Source: CAIUPE01 sp046092445 (GTDB lineage: Bacteria > Pseudomonadota > Alphaproteobacteria > Rhizobiales > Beijerinckiaceae). Taken from it: DNA of 14,825 nucleotides. The stretch is taken from positions 1 to 14,825 of the forward strand of contig JBJTDR010000013.1 of NCBI GenBank assembly GCA_046092445.1. Reading direction: 5' to 3'. Position numbers and translations under genes: made by a program. Positions 6,131 through 14,193 of this stretch are shown piece by piece. Numbering within the stretch: the first letter of the stretch is position 1; every line of letters starts with the position of its first letter. A model generated the notes under the pieces. The model searched no databases. It was not told the DNA's origin and saw only the letters and a program-made list of their open reading frames with translations.

Positions 6131-8365
6131 TCAGAAGTGGGCGCGTGAGACAGGCCGCTTCGGCTGCATCCCGTATACGCGGATACGATCGATCTGATAA
6201 TCGGCAGGAAAGCGCGTTGTCGCATCAGGTGGGCCGGCCCAGCCGCCGCCAATAGCGAGATTGGCAAGAAGATACATCGGCTTGTGCATGTCGGACGGCG
6301 TCGGAACAGAGACCATCCGGCGACCATCAAAATACCAGACGATTTCCTCACCGGTCCATTTGACACCGTAAGTATGAAAACCTTCGGACAAATCAGGTGT
6401 CGGGAAGGCGTTCATGATCTTGCTCTTGCTGCCAAACTGCCGGGAATGAAGCGTCGCGTAATATTGCGATGTTTCGTGGCCGAGCGCTTCGAGAACATCA
6501 ATCTCGGGCGGCCAAGTGCGGTCCGTCGGCAGCATCCAGAAAGCTGGCCATAGCCCCTGCCCTTTCGGGATCTTTGCGCGGATTTCGGCATAGCCATACT
6601 GGAAGGAGAAGGTCTGAAAGGTGGTGAGCATGCCGGAGGTATATTCGAGCCCCTGCCCTTTGCCGCGCAGGGCCTCGGGCAAAGGTTGCGCGCGGATTGT
6701 CAGAATGCCCTTTGTCGTGGTGAAGGGATAGTAGGAGACGAATTCAGGTGGATCGCGATCAGGCCGCGGATCGACGTAATATTGCATTTCATTGTTGGTT
6801 TCGTTGGTTCGCTGACCATATGAATAATGCGGCTCCCAAATTCCTTCGGGGTGATCCTCCTTGAGGCGCAACGTGTCAAAATTCTCGTCGAAAATGAGCG
6901 TCCACTCCTTTGGAATAACCAAAGCGGGTTTGGAAGCGGCACTTTTTTCAAAAAGATGCCCAAAATCATCAAGCGTCAGGATGGGATTGGAGATCAGGGC
7001 CGCTCCGAACATGGAATAACCGGCGACAATCACTGTCTGGAAACCACCAATCCGCAAGGCTCCGCGGGTTGTGAGCACACCCTGCCGCTGCAAAAGCCAG
7101 ATAACCAGCATCACAAGCACAAAAGCCGACACGATGCAGCCAGAGGCCTGACCGGTTATGCCGCTCTCAATCGTGCCGAGGGCCATGAGGCCCGCAAGCA
7201 GGATCAAAGGCGGAAGGAACGTTGTGAATGAGTCCCACCAAGGCCGTTTCGAGAGCGCAATTGCGATCGGGATGATCCAGGCGACAACACAAAGCGGGAT
7301 GGTCGCAACCGCCATCAGGATTGCCGCCTCTGTTCCCTCCTCGAAATGCGGGAAGGCGAATGCCATGATCGGATGGGCAAAAAGCAGCGCCGGACCAATG
7401 GCAACCGCCAGAATGACCGCCAGCCGGTTTGCTTCGCGAACGACAAGATCGGAACAAGCGCCGCGTGGCGATTGGGCGATGTTGTGGAGAATACGCGGAT
7501 AATGAACTTGCGAAATCGCGCCCAGCGTGCTGATTGCGATGAAGGACAGATTGGCGCCGAACGAGAACAGGCCTAGTTCATCGGGTGACGATAAAAACGC
7601 CGATAGCCAGCGATTGGCGAAAAGATAGAGCAACCAGATCGTGCTGAACGCGAAGAGGGGAAAAGCCGCGGAAATCATCGCGGTGACCGTGGAGAGGCGC
7701 AATCCGGTTTTGAGTTTCGGGCGCGCCAGCACAATGGCGAAAAAGCCGTACCACGCCAAAAGTGCGGCGAAACATCCTGTGACGCCGCCAAAGGCGAGGC
7801 CCGCCAGACGCGGTGCCGTCATCCCGGCCTGAAGGATAAGCGCACTCGCCGTGAATTCCCAGATTTGGGATGCAGCGCGGAAAATCGTGACGGGGCCGCC
7901 AGCAATCATGCCCGACGTGCCACCCGTGATGGCAAGCGCTGTATCGAGCGGGTCGAGTGTTCCGCTGTAATGCGCAATGAGGGCGGCAACCGGAACAATC
8001 AACAGGATCACGATCGCTCCCATGATCCAGCGGGCTTGCAGAATTTCGGCACCGCGCCGCTCGAGATTTGCAGTTCCCGTTGTGAGTTCGCGGTCGGCGA
8101 GTTGGGAGAGGCCGAGATCGGATTTGCCGGCCATCTGATAGAGCGTGGTGAGGAGCGCGAAGCTGCCGAAAGCCGCAGGATCGAGCAGTAATGGCGCGAG
8201 CAATGCGGTGCCTGCACTGAGCATGGTGAGGATGGCCGCGCCCCAGGCATAGGTCGCGGGGTTGGCGAGCCATCGTATCCGTCGCGACTTACGGAAGTCC
8301 GAGCGGGTCTCGGCGCCGGGTGACAGCGTGAAGCGGAGATCAGAGTGCGCAGGATCGAGCGTCAT
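6131..8365 (-). CDS. Wzx-type polysaccharide flippase fused to a GH16 endo-beta-glycanase
   Basis: One uninterrupted frame of 744 residues joins two functions. Residues about 35-425 look like a lipid-linked oligosaccharide flippase with about twelve hydrophobic segments and a basic N-terminus (RKSRRIR, 25-31) that should stay in the cytoplasm. A further hydrophobic segment (about 440-463) follows the loop 426-439, which holds three arginines and no acids. It should carry the chain out of the membrane. After a short linker a GH16 domain starts near W488 and runs to about 738, with the active-site signature EIDVLE: E621 nucleophile, D623, E626 acid/base. The glycanase is thus predicted on the periplasmic side. 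The GH16 part resembles that of the secreted enzyme at 369-1934, for example WPPEIDV, KPMY and LANLA. The ATG overlaps the stop of the GT4 gene (ATGA) and has GGAG six bases upstream. Wzx proteins normally end after the membrane domain. Confidence is high for GH16 and fairly high for the flippase. Confidence 0.85.
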   Translation of the reverse strand: MTLDPAHSDLRFTLSPGAETRSDFRKSRRIRWLANPATYAWGAAILTMLSAGTALLAPLLLDPAAFGSFALLTTLYQMAGKSDLGLSQLADRELTTGTANLERRGAEILQARWIMGAIVILLIVPVAALIAHYSGTLDPLDTALAITGGTSGMIAGGPVTIFRAASQIWEFTASALILQAGMTAPRLAGLAFGGVTGCFAALLAWYGFFAIVLARPKLKTGLRLSTVTAMISAAFPLFAFSTIWLLYLFANRWLSAFLSSPDELGLFSFGANLSFIAISTLGAISQVHYPRILHNIAQSPRGACSDLVVREANRLAVILAVAIGPALLFAHPIMAFAFPHFEEGTEAAILMAVATIPLCVVAWIIPIAIALSKRPWWDSFTTFLPPLILLAGLMALGTIESGITGQASGCIVSAFVLVMLVIWLLQRQGVLTTRGALRIGGFQTVIVAGYSMFGAALISNPILTLDDFGHLFEKSAASKPALVIPKEWTLIFDENFDTLRLKEDHPEGIWEPHYSYGQRTNETNNEMQYYVDPRPDRDPPEFVSYYPFTTTKGILTIRAQPLPEALRGKGQGLEYTSGMLTTFQTFSFQYGYAEIRAKIPKGQGLWPAFWMLPTDRTWPPEIDVLEALGHETSQYYATLHSRQFGSKSKIMNAFPTPDLSEGFHTYGVKWTGEEIVWYFDGRRMVSVPTPSDMHKPMYLLANLAIGGGWAGPPDATTRFPADYQIDRIRVYGMQPKRPVSRAHF

Positions 8366-9672
8366 TTTGCACTCCGGCGGCGCGGCATTGCGGTTACTTT
8401 CCGCAGTACATCAGCGATCTTCCCGCCGATAACATCCCATCCAAGTGCTTCGCGGGTGTAGGTGATCGCGCCCTGAGAGAGCGCTTCATAGGAAGCGGGT
8501 GAACCCAGAAGGCTTTCGACGGAGGCGATGATGTCCGAGGGACTCATGCCGGCTGCCACGAGACCGGTGCAGCCGTGAATAACCTGCTCGGTCAATCCGC
8601 CGACGGGCGTTGCAATAAGCGGGACACCGGCGGCGAGGGCTGATGCGGCAACACCCGATTGGCTCGCCTCGATATAGGGCAGGATGACGAGATCGGTGCC
8701 ACGCAGAAAGTCTGCGATTTCGCCCTCTCCAACCCAGCGATTCGTGACCGATACGCCATCGAGCGTTTCCAATCGCGACTGATAGGGCGAGATATCGCCG
8801 GACCCGACAATGTCGAGCGTGATATTCGCACCGGATTTCTGCAGCAAGCGGAACGCATCCAGCAGGAGATCGAGACCCTTGTAGGCAGCGATCCGTCCGA
8901 AGAAGAGCAGCCGGAACGGACGATGATGCGGAAACTGGCGAGGCTCGACGGCCACATCATCAAAGGTGAAGGCGCCATGCGGAACAACAAAAATCCGGTC
9001 TTCGGGGAAGCCGGAACGTTCATGAACGGCTTTTGCGACATGATCGGAGAGGACAATCAGCGCATCGGCAAGGTCCACCTCCCAATCGAGAATTTTTTGC
9101 CGCATGGGGTAGGAATCGCCCGGATGGAAAACCGCATCATGCAGGACCAGCACGAAGGGCGTGCGCGAACGGCGCAGAAGCGGGAATACGGCGAGATCCC
9201 AGATTGACTGGAACGCGCAGAGCAGAATATCAGGCTTCTCCCGCTTCAGGATTTGCCGGAATTCCGCCCCGATCCGGGGAATACCGGCGAGGCCAGCAAG
9301 TGCACCGAGCCGCCCCATCCCGCTCTCCTTCGAGCCGCGAAAGGTTTTTACGGGATAGGCGGAGAGGTCCGGCTCCGCTGCCAGCATGGGGAGCATGTCG
9401 GACCCGTCCGCACAGGAGACAAGTGGCGAAACACCCCGGATCGCACGAAGCGCCTTTGCGACTTCGAAGGTGAATTTCGGGCCGGCACCCAATTTTCCCC
9501 AATGCCAGATCAGGACTTTCTGCGCCGGATCGGGCTTAGCCGGAATTCCAACGGCGAGCGGCTTAATCCACTCCCGCTGTGGTGGCGCAACCCTCGGGCG
9601 CGGATATTGGGCTGAATGTTCGCGATGAATACGCCGGAACGGAACCACGCGATCGCTTGTGCTCTGTGTCAT
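8362..9672 (-). CDS. GT4-family glycosyltransferase (GT-B fold)
   Basis: A 436-residue transferase expected to add a sugar from a nucleotide donor to the growing lipid-linked repeat unit on the cytoplasmic face. The N-terminal half (about 50-200) is the acceptor domain. The C-terminal half (about 225-405) has the donor-binding features: FFGRIAAYKGLD, a GSGD turn, and PYIEASQSG with E335, followed by LIATPVGGLTE. The second glutamate of the common E-x7-E motif is replaced by alanine (A343), as happens in some GT4 subfamilies. No signal peptide or membrane segment is evident. The start ATG overlaps the stop of the polymerase gene by four bases (ATGA), and its own stop overlaps the flippase-GH16 start the same way, so translation is probably coupled. 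Donor and acceptor sugars cannot be read from the sequence. Confidence 0.88.
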   Translation of the reverse strand: MTQSTSDRVVPFRRIHREHSAQYPRPRVAPPQREWIKPLAVGIPAKPDPAQKVLIWHWGKLGAGPKFTFEVAKALRAIRGVSPLVSCADGSDMLPMLAAEPDLSAYPVKTFRGSKESGMGRLGALAGLAGIPRIGAEFRQILKREKPDILLCAFQSIWDLAVFPLLRRSRTPFVLVLHDAVFHPGDSYPMRQKILDWEVDLADALIVLSDHVAKAVHERSGFPEDRIFVVPHGAFTFDDVAVEPRQFPHHRPFRLLFFGRIAAYKGLDLLLDAFRLLQKSGANITLDIVGSGDISPYQSRLETLDGVSVTNRWVGEGEIADFLRGTDLVILPYIEASQSGVAASALAAGVPLIATPVGGLTEQVIHGCTGLVAAGMSPSDIIASVESLLGSPASYEALSQGAITYTREALGWDVIGGKIADVLRKVTAMPRRRSAK

Positions 9673-11147
9673 GAGGCTGGCTTTCTTCCGGCAAAGACTG
9701 CCCGAGGCAAAATGGGAAGAGGACGGGAAAGGTTACTTTTCGGCGCGTTCCTATTCTCGAACCGCCAGCTCTCCTGCATGAACGCCCAGAAAAATAAGAG
9801 GAGAAGGGTGACAGGCGTTGCAAACCCGTCAGCTTCAGCCATGCCGTTCAGGAGGTAGAGCGCCACAATCATGTCCCGCGTATCGTCAGGTCGCACGAAA
9901 AACAGCCAAACTCCTGCAAACATTGCAAAAAAGCCGGGTGCAGCGCCAATCATACCGAGCGACAAAAGCAATTGAAGATAGGTATTATGCGCATTGACAG
10001 GGTTGCCATAAAACGACTCGCCGAAACTATTTGCGATGAGCGCTTCCGTGCCATTGTACCCCCAGCCGAAAAGCGGCTTCTCGGCGATTTTCTCCACCGC
10101 AACGGCCCAGATATCCGTTCGGCCCGTGAGGGTGAGAATTTCGTGTGACGAGCCTGTGCGGCTTAAGCCGGAAAAGAAGGACTCAAGATCGGAAACCATG
10201 CCCAGCCCGGCGACCAGCAGAGCGCCACATACCAGAATCATTGCGCTCGCTAGAATGGGCAAAGCGAAGCGGCTGCAACGAAGGGAAACGACAAGCCAGG
10301 CAAAAAGAACGGCAGCGAGAATTGTCCGGCTGCTGGTTTCAATCATGACCCCGACCCCGAAGGCCAGAAGGGCAAGAAACAATATGCGCCCGATAAGGCG
10401 GCGCTTTTCTGCGATGATCGCGAACGCCAGAAAAATTCCGGTGATCTGGCCAAGACCGTTGGGATGGCCGGAATACCCCTGCAAGCGGTATTCGGTTTCC
10501 TCGACAGAAGGAGGCATCCACGCCACTTCCGGTGTAATCACGCCACCCACCGCAGAGACGGCGACAAAGGCGAACAGGCTCCACAAAATGACAGAAATGG
10601 TAGGATCCAGCGTCAGGTCACGGACAGCCATGGCGGCGAGCGCGAAATAGGCAATGAAACCCATTGCGCTTGCAACCGTGTAGGTCGGCGTCTGAGACCA
10701 TGTGGCAGAAAGCAACGCCATGCCGCCGAGCGCCACAAACAGCGCCGGAATCGGCAAGGACAAGACCGGAAGAAGAGACCGCCAGCGCAGAAGACCGATG
10801 ACGCAAAACAACGCCCAACAACCGAGTTTTACACCGTTCTGCCAATCCAGCCCCACCGCGCCAAGTTCGCGAACCCGGAAACTGAGGCTCAATCCGAAGA
10901 ACACGACAACAAGCATGGTCATGACGGCCCAGGGGCGCCCGACACTGAGCCCAAGGATCAATGCCATCACCGCCAGGCCGGCAAGCGGAACGAAAAACCC
11001 GAAAAGCGCGGCGTGCACCGGAGGAATGAGGCCGCCCGCAAGCGCCGCGGCATAGAGTGCCGTGACTACCGCTATCAAAGTAAGTATTTGCTGGTCCCGA
11101 CCCAAAGTGCCGAAGGTATCGGGGGCTCGATACTGATCCGGTCCCAT
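9669..11147 (-). CDS. Wzy/ExoQ-type polysaccharide polymerase (O-antigen ligase/polymerase family)
   Basis: A 492-residue integral membrane protein with about ten to twelve hydrophobic segments throughout. The large periplasmic loop carries the family hallmarks: GRTDIW with R343, PLFGWGYN, and NAHNTYLQLLLSLGMIG with H387 and N388. Such proteins join flipped repeat units into a chain in the periplasm, or ligate a chain to a lipid acceptor. With Wzz-, Wzx- and ExoY-type genes beside it, the polymerase role is more likely. The ATG at 11147 overlaps the stop of the methyltransferase gene as TGATG, suggesting coupled translation, and AGGGCGG precedes it. A TTG one codon earlier is possible but less likely. 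The stop overlaps the next start as ATGA. No specific symbol is assigned because family members are poorly conserved outside the loop motifs. Confidence 0.85.
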   Translation of the reverse strand: MGPDQYRAPDTFGTLGRDQQILTLIAVVTALYAAALAGGLIPPVHAALFGFFVPLAGLAVMALILGLSVGRPWAVMTMLVVVFFGLSLSFRVRELGAVGLDWQNGVKLGCWALFCVIGLLRWRSLLPVLSLPIPALFVALGGMALLSATWSQTPTYTVASAMGFIAYFALAAMAVRDLTLDPTISVILWSLFAFVAVSAVGGVITPEVAWMPPSVEETEYRLQGYSGHPNGLGQITGIFLAFAIIAEKRRLIGRILFLALLAFGVGVMIETSSRTILAAVLFAWLVVSLRCSRFALPILASAMILVCGALLVAGLGMVSDLESFFSGLSRTGSSHEILTLTGRTDIWAVAVEKIAEKPLFGWGYNGTEALIANSFGESFYGNPVNAHNTYLQLLLSLGMIGAAPGFFAMFAGVWLFFVRPDDTRDMIVALYLLNGMAEADGFATPVTLLLLFFWAFMQESWRFENRNAPKSNLSRPLPILPRAVFAGRKPAS

Positions 11148-11977
11148 CAATACCGCCCTGTCTTGGCAAGCTGCGCATTGATCGTGGCAATCCGCTGATC
11201 AAGCGACGCTTCGTCCGGTATGAAAATGAAGTTATTCACATAGGGAATGGCTTTTCGCGGTGCGCCCGTATCCAGCACCCGCAGCAAGAGCGGATTTTGC
11301 ATATCTGGGAGAAATTCGGACAATGGACGGAGCGCGGAGTCGAACAGAAAAAATCCGCGATAGTTCAATGCGTCAAAGAAGGCGGTTACCCGCCCGAAAG
11401 CGCCCGGACTATGCCGTTCTTCGACTTCGACGAGAACAGTCGGTCGCCAGTGCGCAAGAAGCTTCTCCGCGCCCTGAAGCACGCTCAATTCGTGCCCCTC
11501 GACATCGATCTTGATAAACCCGATATTGCAATCGGAGAGACTATCGAGCGTCAAGGTCCGAACATCGAGAGATTCGAAGCTAACTCCGAATGTTTCGTCA
11601 AAAGCTCCTGTTTCCACGCTTGCAATTCCCTGGTCCTCGCGACCGTCGACGAGCGGAATATGCAACTGTGTCATGCCGTTCCGGTCAGAGGCTGCCGCCT
11701 GGTAGATCGTCGCGCGTGACTGGAATGTTGCGCGCAGAACAGCAGCAAGACGGGGATGGGGTTCAAAGGCATGGACATGCGTCGCGCGGCGGGAAAGTGG
11801 CAAGGTGTAGCGGCCGATATTGGCGCCCACGTCGATTGCCTGCCGTTGCGGATCCACCAGAAACGGCAGCAACGCGATCTCACCCTCGTCATGAACGTGA
11901 TTGAATCGTGCCATGAGGAACGCCACACGAGGCAAATGATCAACCACCATGTCGCGCAAACGACCGGATATAGTCAT
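11147..11977 (-). CDS. FkbM-family SAM-dependent methyltransferase
   Basis: A 276-residue enzyme expected to O-methylate a sugar of the polysaccharide using S-adenosylmethionine. It has the Rossmann SAM-binding motif IDVGANIG at 48-55, an acidic residue in FEPHP soon after, and the typical FkbM block IKIDVEG at 155-161 continuing into HELSVLQGA. There is no signal peptide or membrane helix, so it probably acts in the cytoplasm before flipping. The start at 11977 is well supported: GAGGGAG lies eight bases upstream, whereas the in-frame GTG at 11986 overlaps that ribosome binding site. It starts 26 bases after the chain-length gene and its stop shares one base with the polymerase start. Related enzymes methylate sugars and polyketides, so the exact acceptor is not proven. 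Confidence 0.87.
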   Translation of the reverse strand: MTISGRLRDMVVDHLPRVAFLMARFNHVHDEGEIALLPFLVDPQRQAIDVGANIGRYTLPLSRRATHVHAFEPHPRLAAVLRATFQSRATIYQAAASDRNGMTQLHIPLVDGREDQGIASVETGAFDETFGVSFESLDVRTLTLDSLSDCNIGFIKIDVEGHELSVLQGAEKLLAHWRPTVLVEVEERHSPGAFGRVTAFFDALNYRGFFLFDSALRPLSEFLPDMQNPLLLRVLDTGAPRKAIPYVNNFIFIPDEASLDQRIATINAQLAKTGRY

Positions 11978-12003
11978 CGGATACACTCCCTCAAAGAGTC
12001 AGC

Positions 12004-13272
12004 TCACCGCGTCCGGATTTTGCTTTGGAAGAATGCAGCGAGCGTCGGCCAGATCATGACGCATCCGGCGAGCAGGCTGGCGAGCAGAAGCGCGAGGCCG
12101 GTCATCAGCGGATTGGGGAATGATGCTCTTACCGGAACAACGGCCCTGGCGATAATTTCCACGTCCGGCGTGGGCGCGTCCCCGACCAGATATTGGGAGA
12201 TCAACCGCGCCCGAAGCGCACTGATTTGACCGGAGAGCGATTCGAGTTCGCGGCGAAGCGGATTAGCCTGCAATTCGATGAGCGCACGCTGGCGTGACTC
12301 CGCATTGAGCCGCTCGATCTCGTCATCAAGCGAACGCATTTGACTGGAGAGCCGGTCATCCTCCGAGAGGAGAACCCGCTGCCTGGCAGTGGTCTCGGGC
12401 AACGTGGACACCGACCCCGCGGACGCGATCGGCCTTTCAAGCGTTGCAGCAATTTCAGCCCTGCGCGCGATGAGGCGCGCACGCTCCAGTCCTAGCGAGT
12501 CGAGCAGCCGAACGAGGGACACCGAGTCGGCGGAGAGCCGATTTTCGGGGGTGTTCACAAGACCCTGCAAGTCAAGCTGGACGATCTCCTGCCGCGTCGT
12601 CAGTTCAACGAGCTGGCGTTTGAGACTGCTCGAGAGACCTTCGAGACCGTCTCTCTTGCGTGCAAGGCGATGGGCGAGATAGGCATCCGTGAGAGCATTC
12701 GCAATCATGGCGGCCTTGGCTGGATCGGCTGCGGTAAAGGCCAGACTGATCGTGTAAGAACGGCGGTCCCGGCTGACATCGAGCCTATCCTTCACCTGCC
12801 GGACGACATCGCTGTAGCTGGGTGGCGTGGTGGCCAGTGCTGAACGGCTGAACAGGCTCGCGATCGGATCAATCACTTTAGACTTCAGAAGGGCATTTTC
12901 CGGATTGAATTCGGGATCATCTGACAATTTCATATTCTTCACGACATTTTCGATGATCGCTACCGACGAGATCGCATCAATCTCGGATTGAACGGCACCG
13001 TCATCAAGCGCCTGCCGCAACGAGAGTGCGGGGTCGTACTGTCCTGCCTCATTGGTGGGACGCAGAATCAGGGATGCGCTGGCCTCGAAACGGCGCGGGA
13101 GATTTGGCCAGAGCATCATCCCGATAGCGAAGACAACGAGGAAGCCTGCCAGAAAGCGGTAGAAATTGGGCCATTGCAGTCCCTTGGATCCTGTCGGAGC
13201 GGAGCTGCGTGTCGACCCTAATTTTCCGGTAACATGCGGGAATCTTTCGAAATTCAGAGAATGATTGGTCAT
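12004..13272 (-). CDS. Wzz/GumC-type chain-length determinant (polysaccharide co-polymerase)
   Basis: A 422-residue inner-membrane protein with the classical two-helix layout: a first membrane segment at about 39-55, a large periplasmic part with long heptad-rich helices (about 190-370), and a second membrane segment at about 389-408 preceded by a proline-containing stretch (FPNP). Such proteins set chain length by acting on the Wzy polymerase and often contact the export channel. The protein ends about 14 residues after the second helix, so no tyrosine-kinase domain is attached, unlike the ExoP/Wzc type. A separate kinase could lie outside the window. The ATG at 13272 lies 39 bases after the GT2 stop and has no strong ribosome binding site. 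This gap and the 26 bases before the methyltransferase gene show no terminator. Confidence 0.9.
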   Translation of the reverse strand: MTNHSLNFERFPHVTGKLGSTRSSAPTGSKGLQWPNFYRFLAGFLVVFAIGMMLWPNLPRRFEASASLILRPTNEAGQYDPALSLRQALDDGAVQSEIDAISSVAIIENVVKNMKLSDDPEFNPENALLKSKVIDPIASLFSRSALATTPPSYSDVVRQVKDRLDVSRDRRSYTISLAFTAADPAKAAMIANALTDAYLAHRLARKRDGLEGLSSSLKRQLVELTTRQEIVQLDLQGLVNTPENRLSADSVSLVRLLDSLGLERARLIARRAEIAATLERPIASAGSVSTLPETTARQRVLLSEDDRLSSQMRSLDDEIERLNAESRQRALIELQANPLRRELESLSGQISALRARLISQYLVGDAPTPDVEIIARAVVPVRASFPNPLMTGLALLLASLLAGCVMIWPTLAAFFQSKIRTR

Positions 13273-13311
13273 TTTGGTTCTTGTCTGCTTTTCGGGGGAT
13301 GAGTCAGGTCG

Positions 13312-14193
13312 CTAGATTCGGCTCAGCGCATAAAGACGCCGCCGAAGACCCGGGGTAACAATCCGGAACGCCGTGTAGAGGACGGTGATCAGAATGAACT
13401 GATGAGTTTTGATGAAGCCGAGCCGGAGGCAGTTCAGACGAAATTTGAACTCCTTCAAGGCATATCGGAAATTTCCACGCCTTTGTTTCTGGCTCAGACT
13501 TGACCTGACACGGAGCATGACTTTCGGGATAACGTGAAATCTGGCGCCGGCCGTCAACATGCGGACGTAAAGATCATAATCCTCAAGCAATCCGAAATCA
13601 GCACGATATCCGCCGATTTTCCGCAACACTTCGGTCCGGACGAGAATGGCGGAATGGGCGATCACGTTACGCCAGCGAAGGGCCTGCCCGAGTGCCTCGT
13701 GCTGGGTGGGCGAAACCTTGTATTGGCTTTTCGGGATCTCCTCGTCAAATTCCTCGGACCAGCAGGAAACGAGATCGATGTCCGGATTTTCATTCAGATA
13801 GCGAAGTTCATGCTCGAGCCGATCAGGCAGGCAGATATCATCGCTGTCCATCCGCATCACAAAGGGTGTATCACAATAGGCGAGGCCGGCATTCATGGCG
13901 GCTGCCAGACCACCGTTCTGCGGCAGACGCACAAGCGTCAGTTTCGGTCCGCGCGGATCAGAGGAATATGCAGAAAGAACAGCTTCCTGATCGTCATCGA
14001 TTGTGCCATCAATGACCAGTACAATCCTTTCGGGAACAATCGTCTGGCTGTAGAGGCTTTCCAGCGAGGTACGCAGATTACCGGCAGTTTCCGATGCATA
14101 GGTCGACATCAGGACGCAGACATCGGGCTTCAAAGGTGTGGAGGCTGCTTCCACGGTTTCATAGTGTCTGTCGGCTTGCGCGGGAACATCCAT
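13312..14193 (-). CDS. GT2-family glycosyltransferase (GT-A fold)
   Basis: A 293-residue inverting transferase that should add a sugar to the lipid-linked precursor. The GT-A domain begins with DVCVLMSTYAS and has the metal/nucleotide motif MRMDSDD (D116, D118), NGGLAAAMNAG, and the catalytic-region motif EDYDLY (E204, D205). A hydrophobic stretch near the C-terminus (about 265-280) may attach it to the membrane. It resembles the AmsE-like EPS transferases in general pattern. The start at 14193 is preferred: it overlaps the stop of the sugar transferase as TGATG and has GAAAGG nine bases upstream. An in-frame start at 14259 would add 22 residues inside the upstream gene without homology. The donor sugar cannot be determined. 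Confidence 0.88.
   Translation of the reverse strand: MDVPAQADRHYETVEAASTPLKPDVCVLMSTYASETAGNLRTSLESLYSQTIVPERIVLVIDGTIDDDQEAVLSAYSSDPRGPKLTLVRLPQNGGLAAAMNAGLAYCDTPFVMRMDSDDICLPDRLEHELRYLNENPDIDLVSCWSEEFDEEIPKSQYKVSPTQHEALGQALRWRNVIAHSAILVRTEVLRKIGGYRADFGLLEDYDLYVRMLTAGARFHVIPKVMLRVRSSLSQKQRRGNFRYALKEFKFRLNCLRLGFIKTHQFILITVLYTAFRIVTPGLRRRLYALSRI

Noticed and set aside
6131..8365. Fusion explained as two adjacent genes
   Set aside because: No stop codon, frame change or internal ribosome binding site with start codon was found between the membrane and GH16 parts, and a further membrane segment joins them with a sensible topology.
9669..11147. Reading the polymerase as an O-antigen ligase (WaaL)
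   Set aside because: The motifs do not separate ligase from polymerase, but Wzz-, Wzx- and ExoY-type genes in the same operon fit a polymerase better, so ligase is kept only as an alternative.
10464..11198. 244-codon plus-strand open frame opposite the polymerase gene
   Set aside because: Its product is highly charged and Arg-, Gln- and His-rich with no domain, the expected complement of a membrane protein gene.
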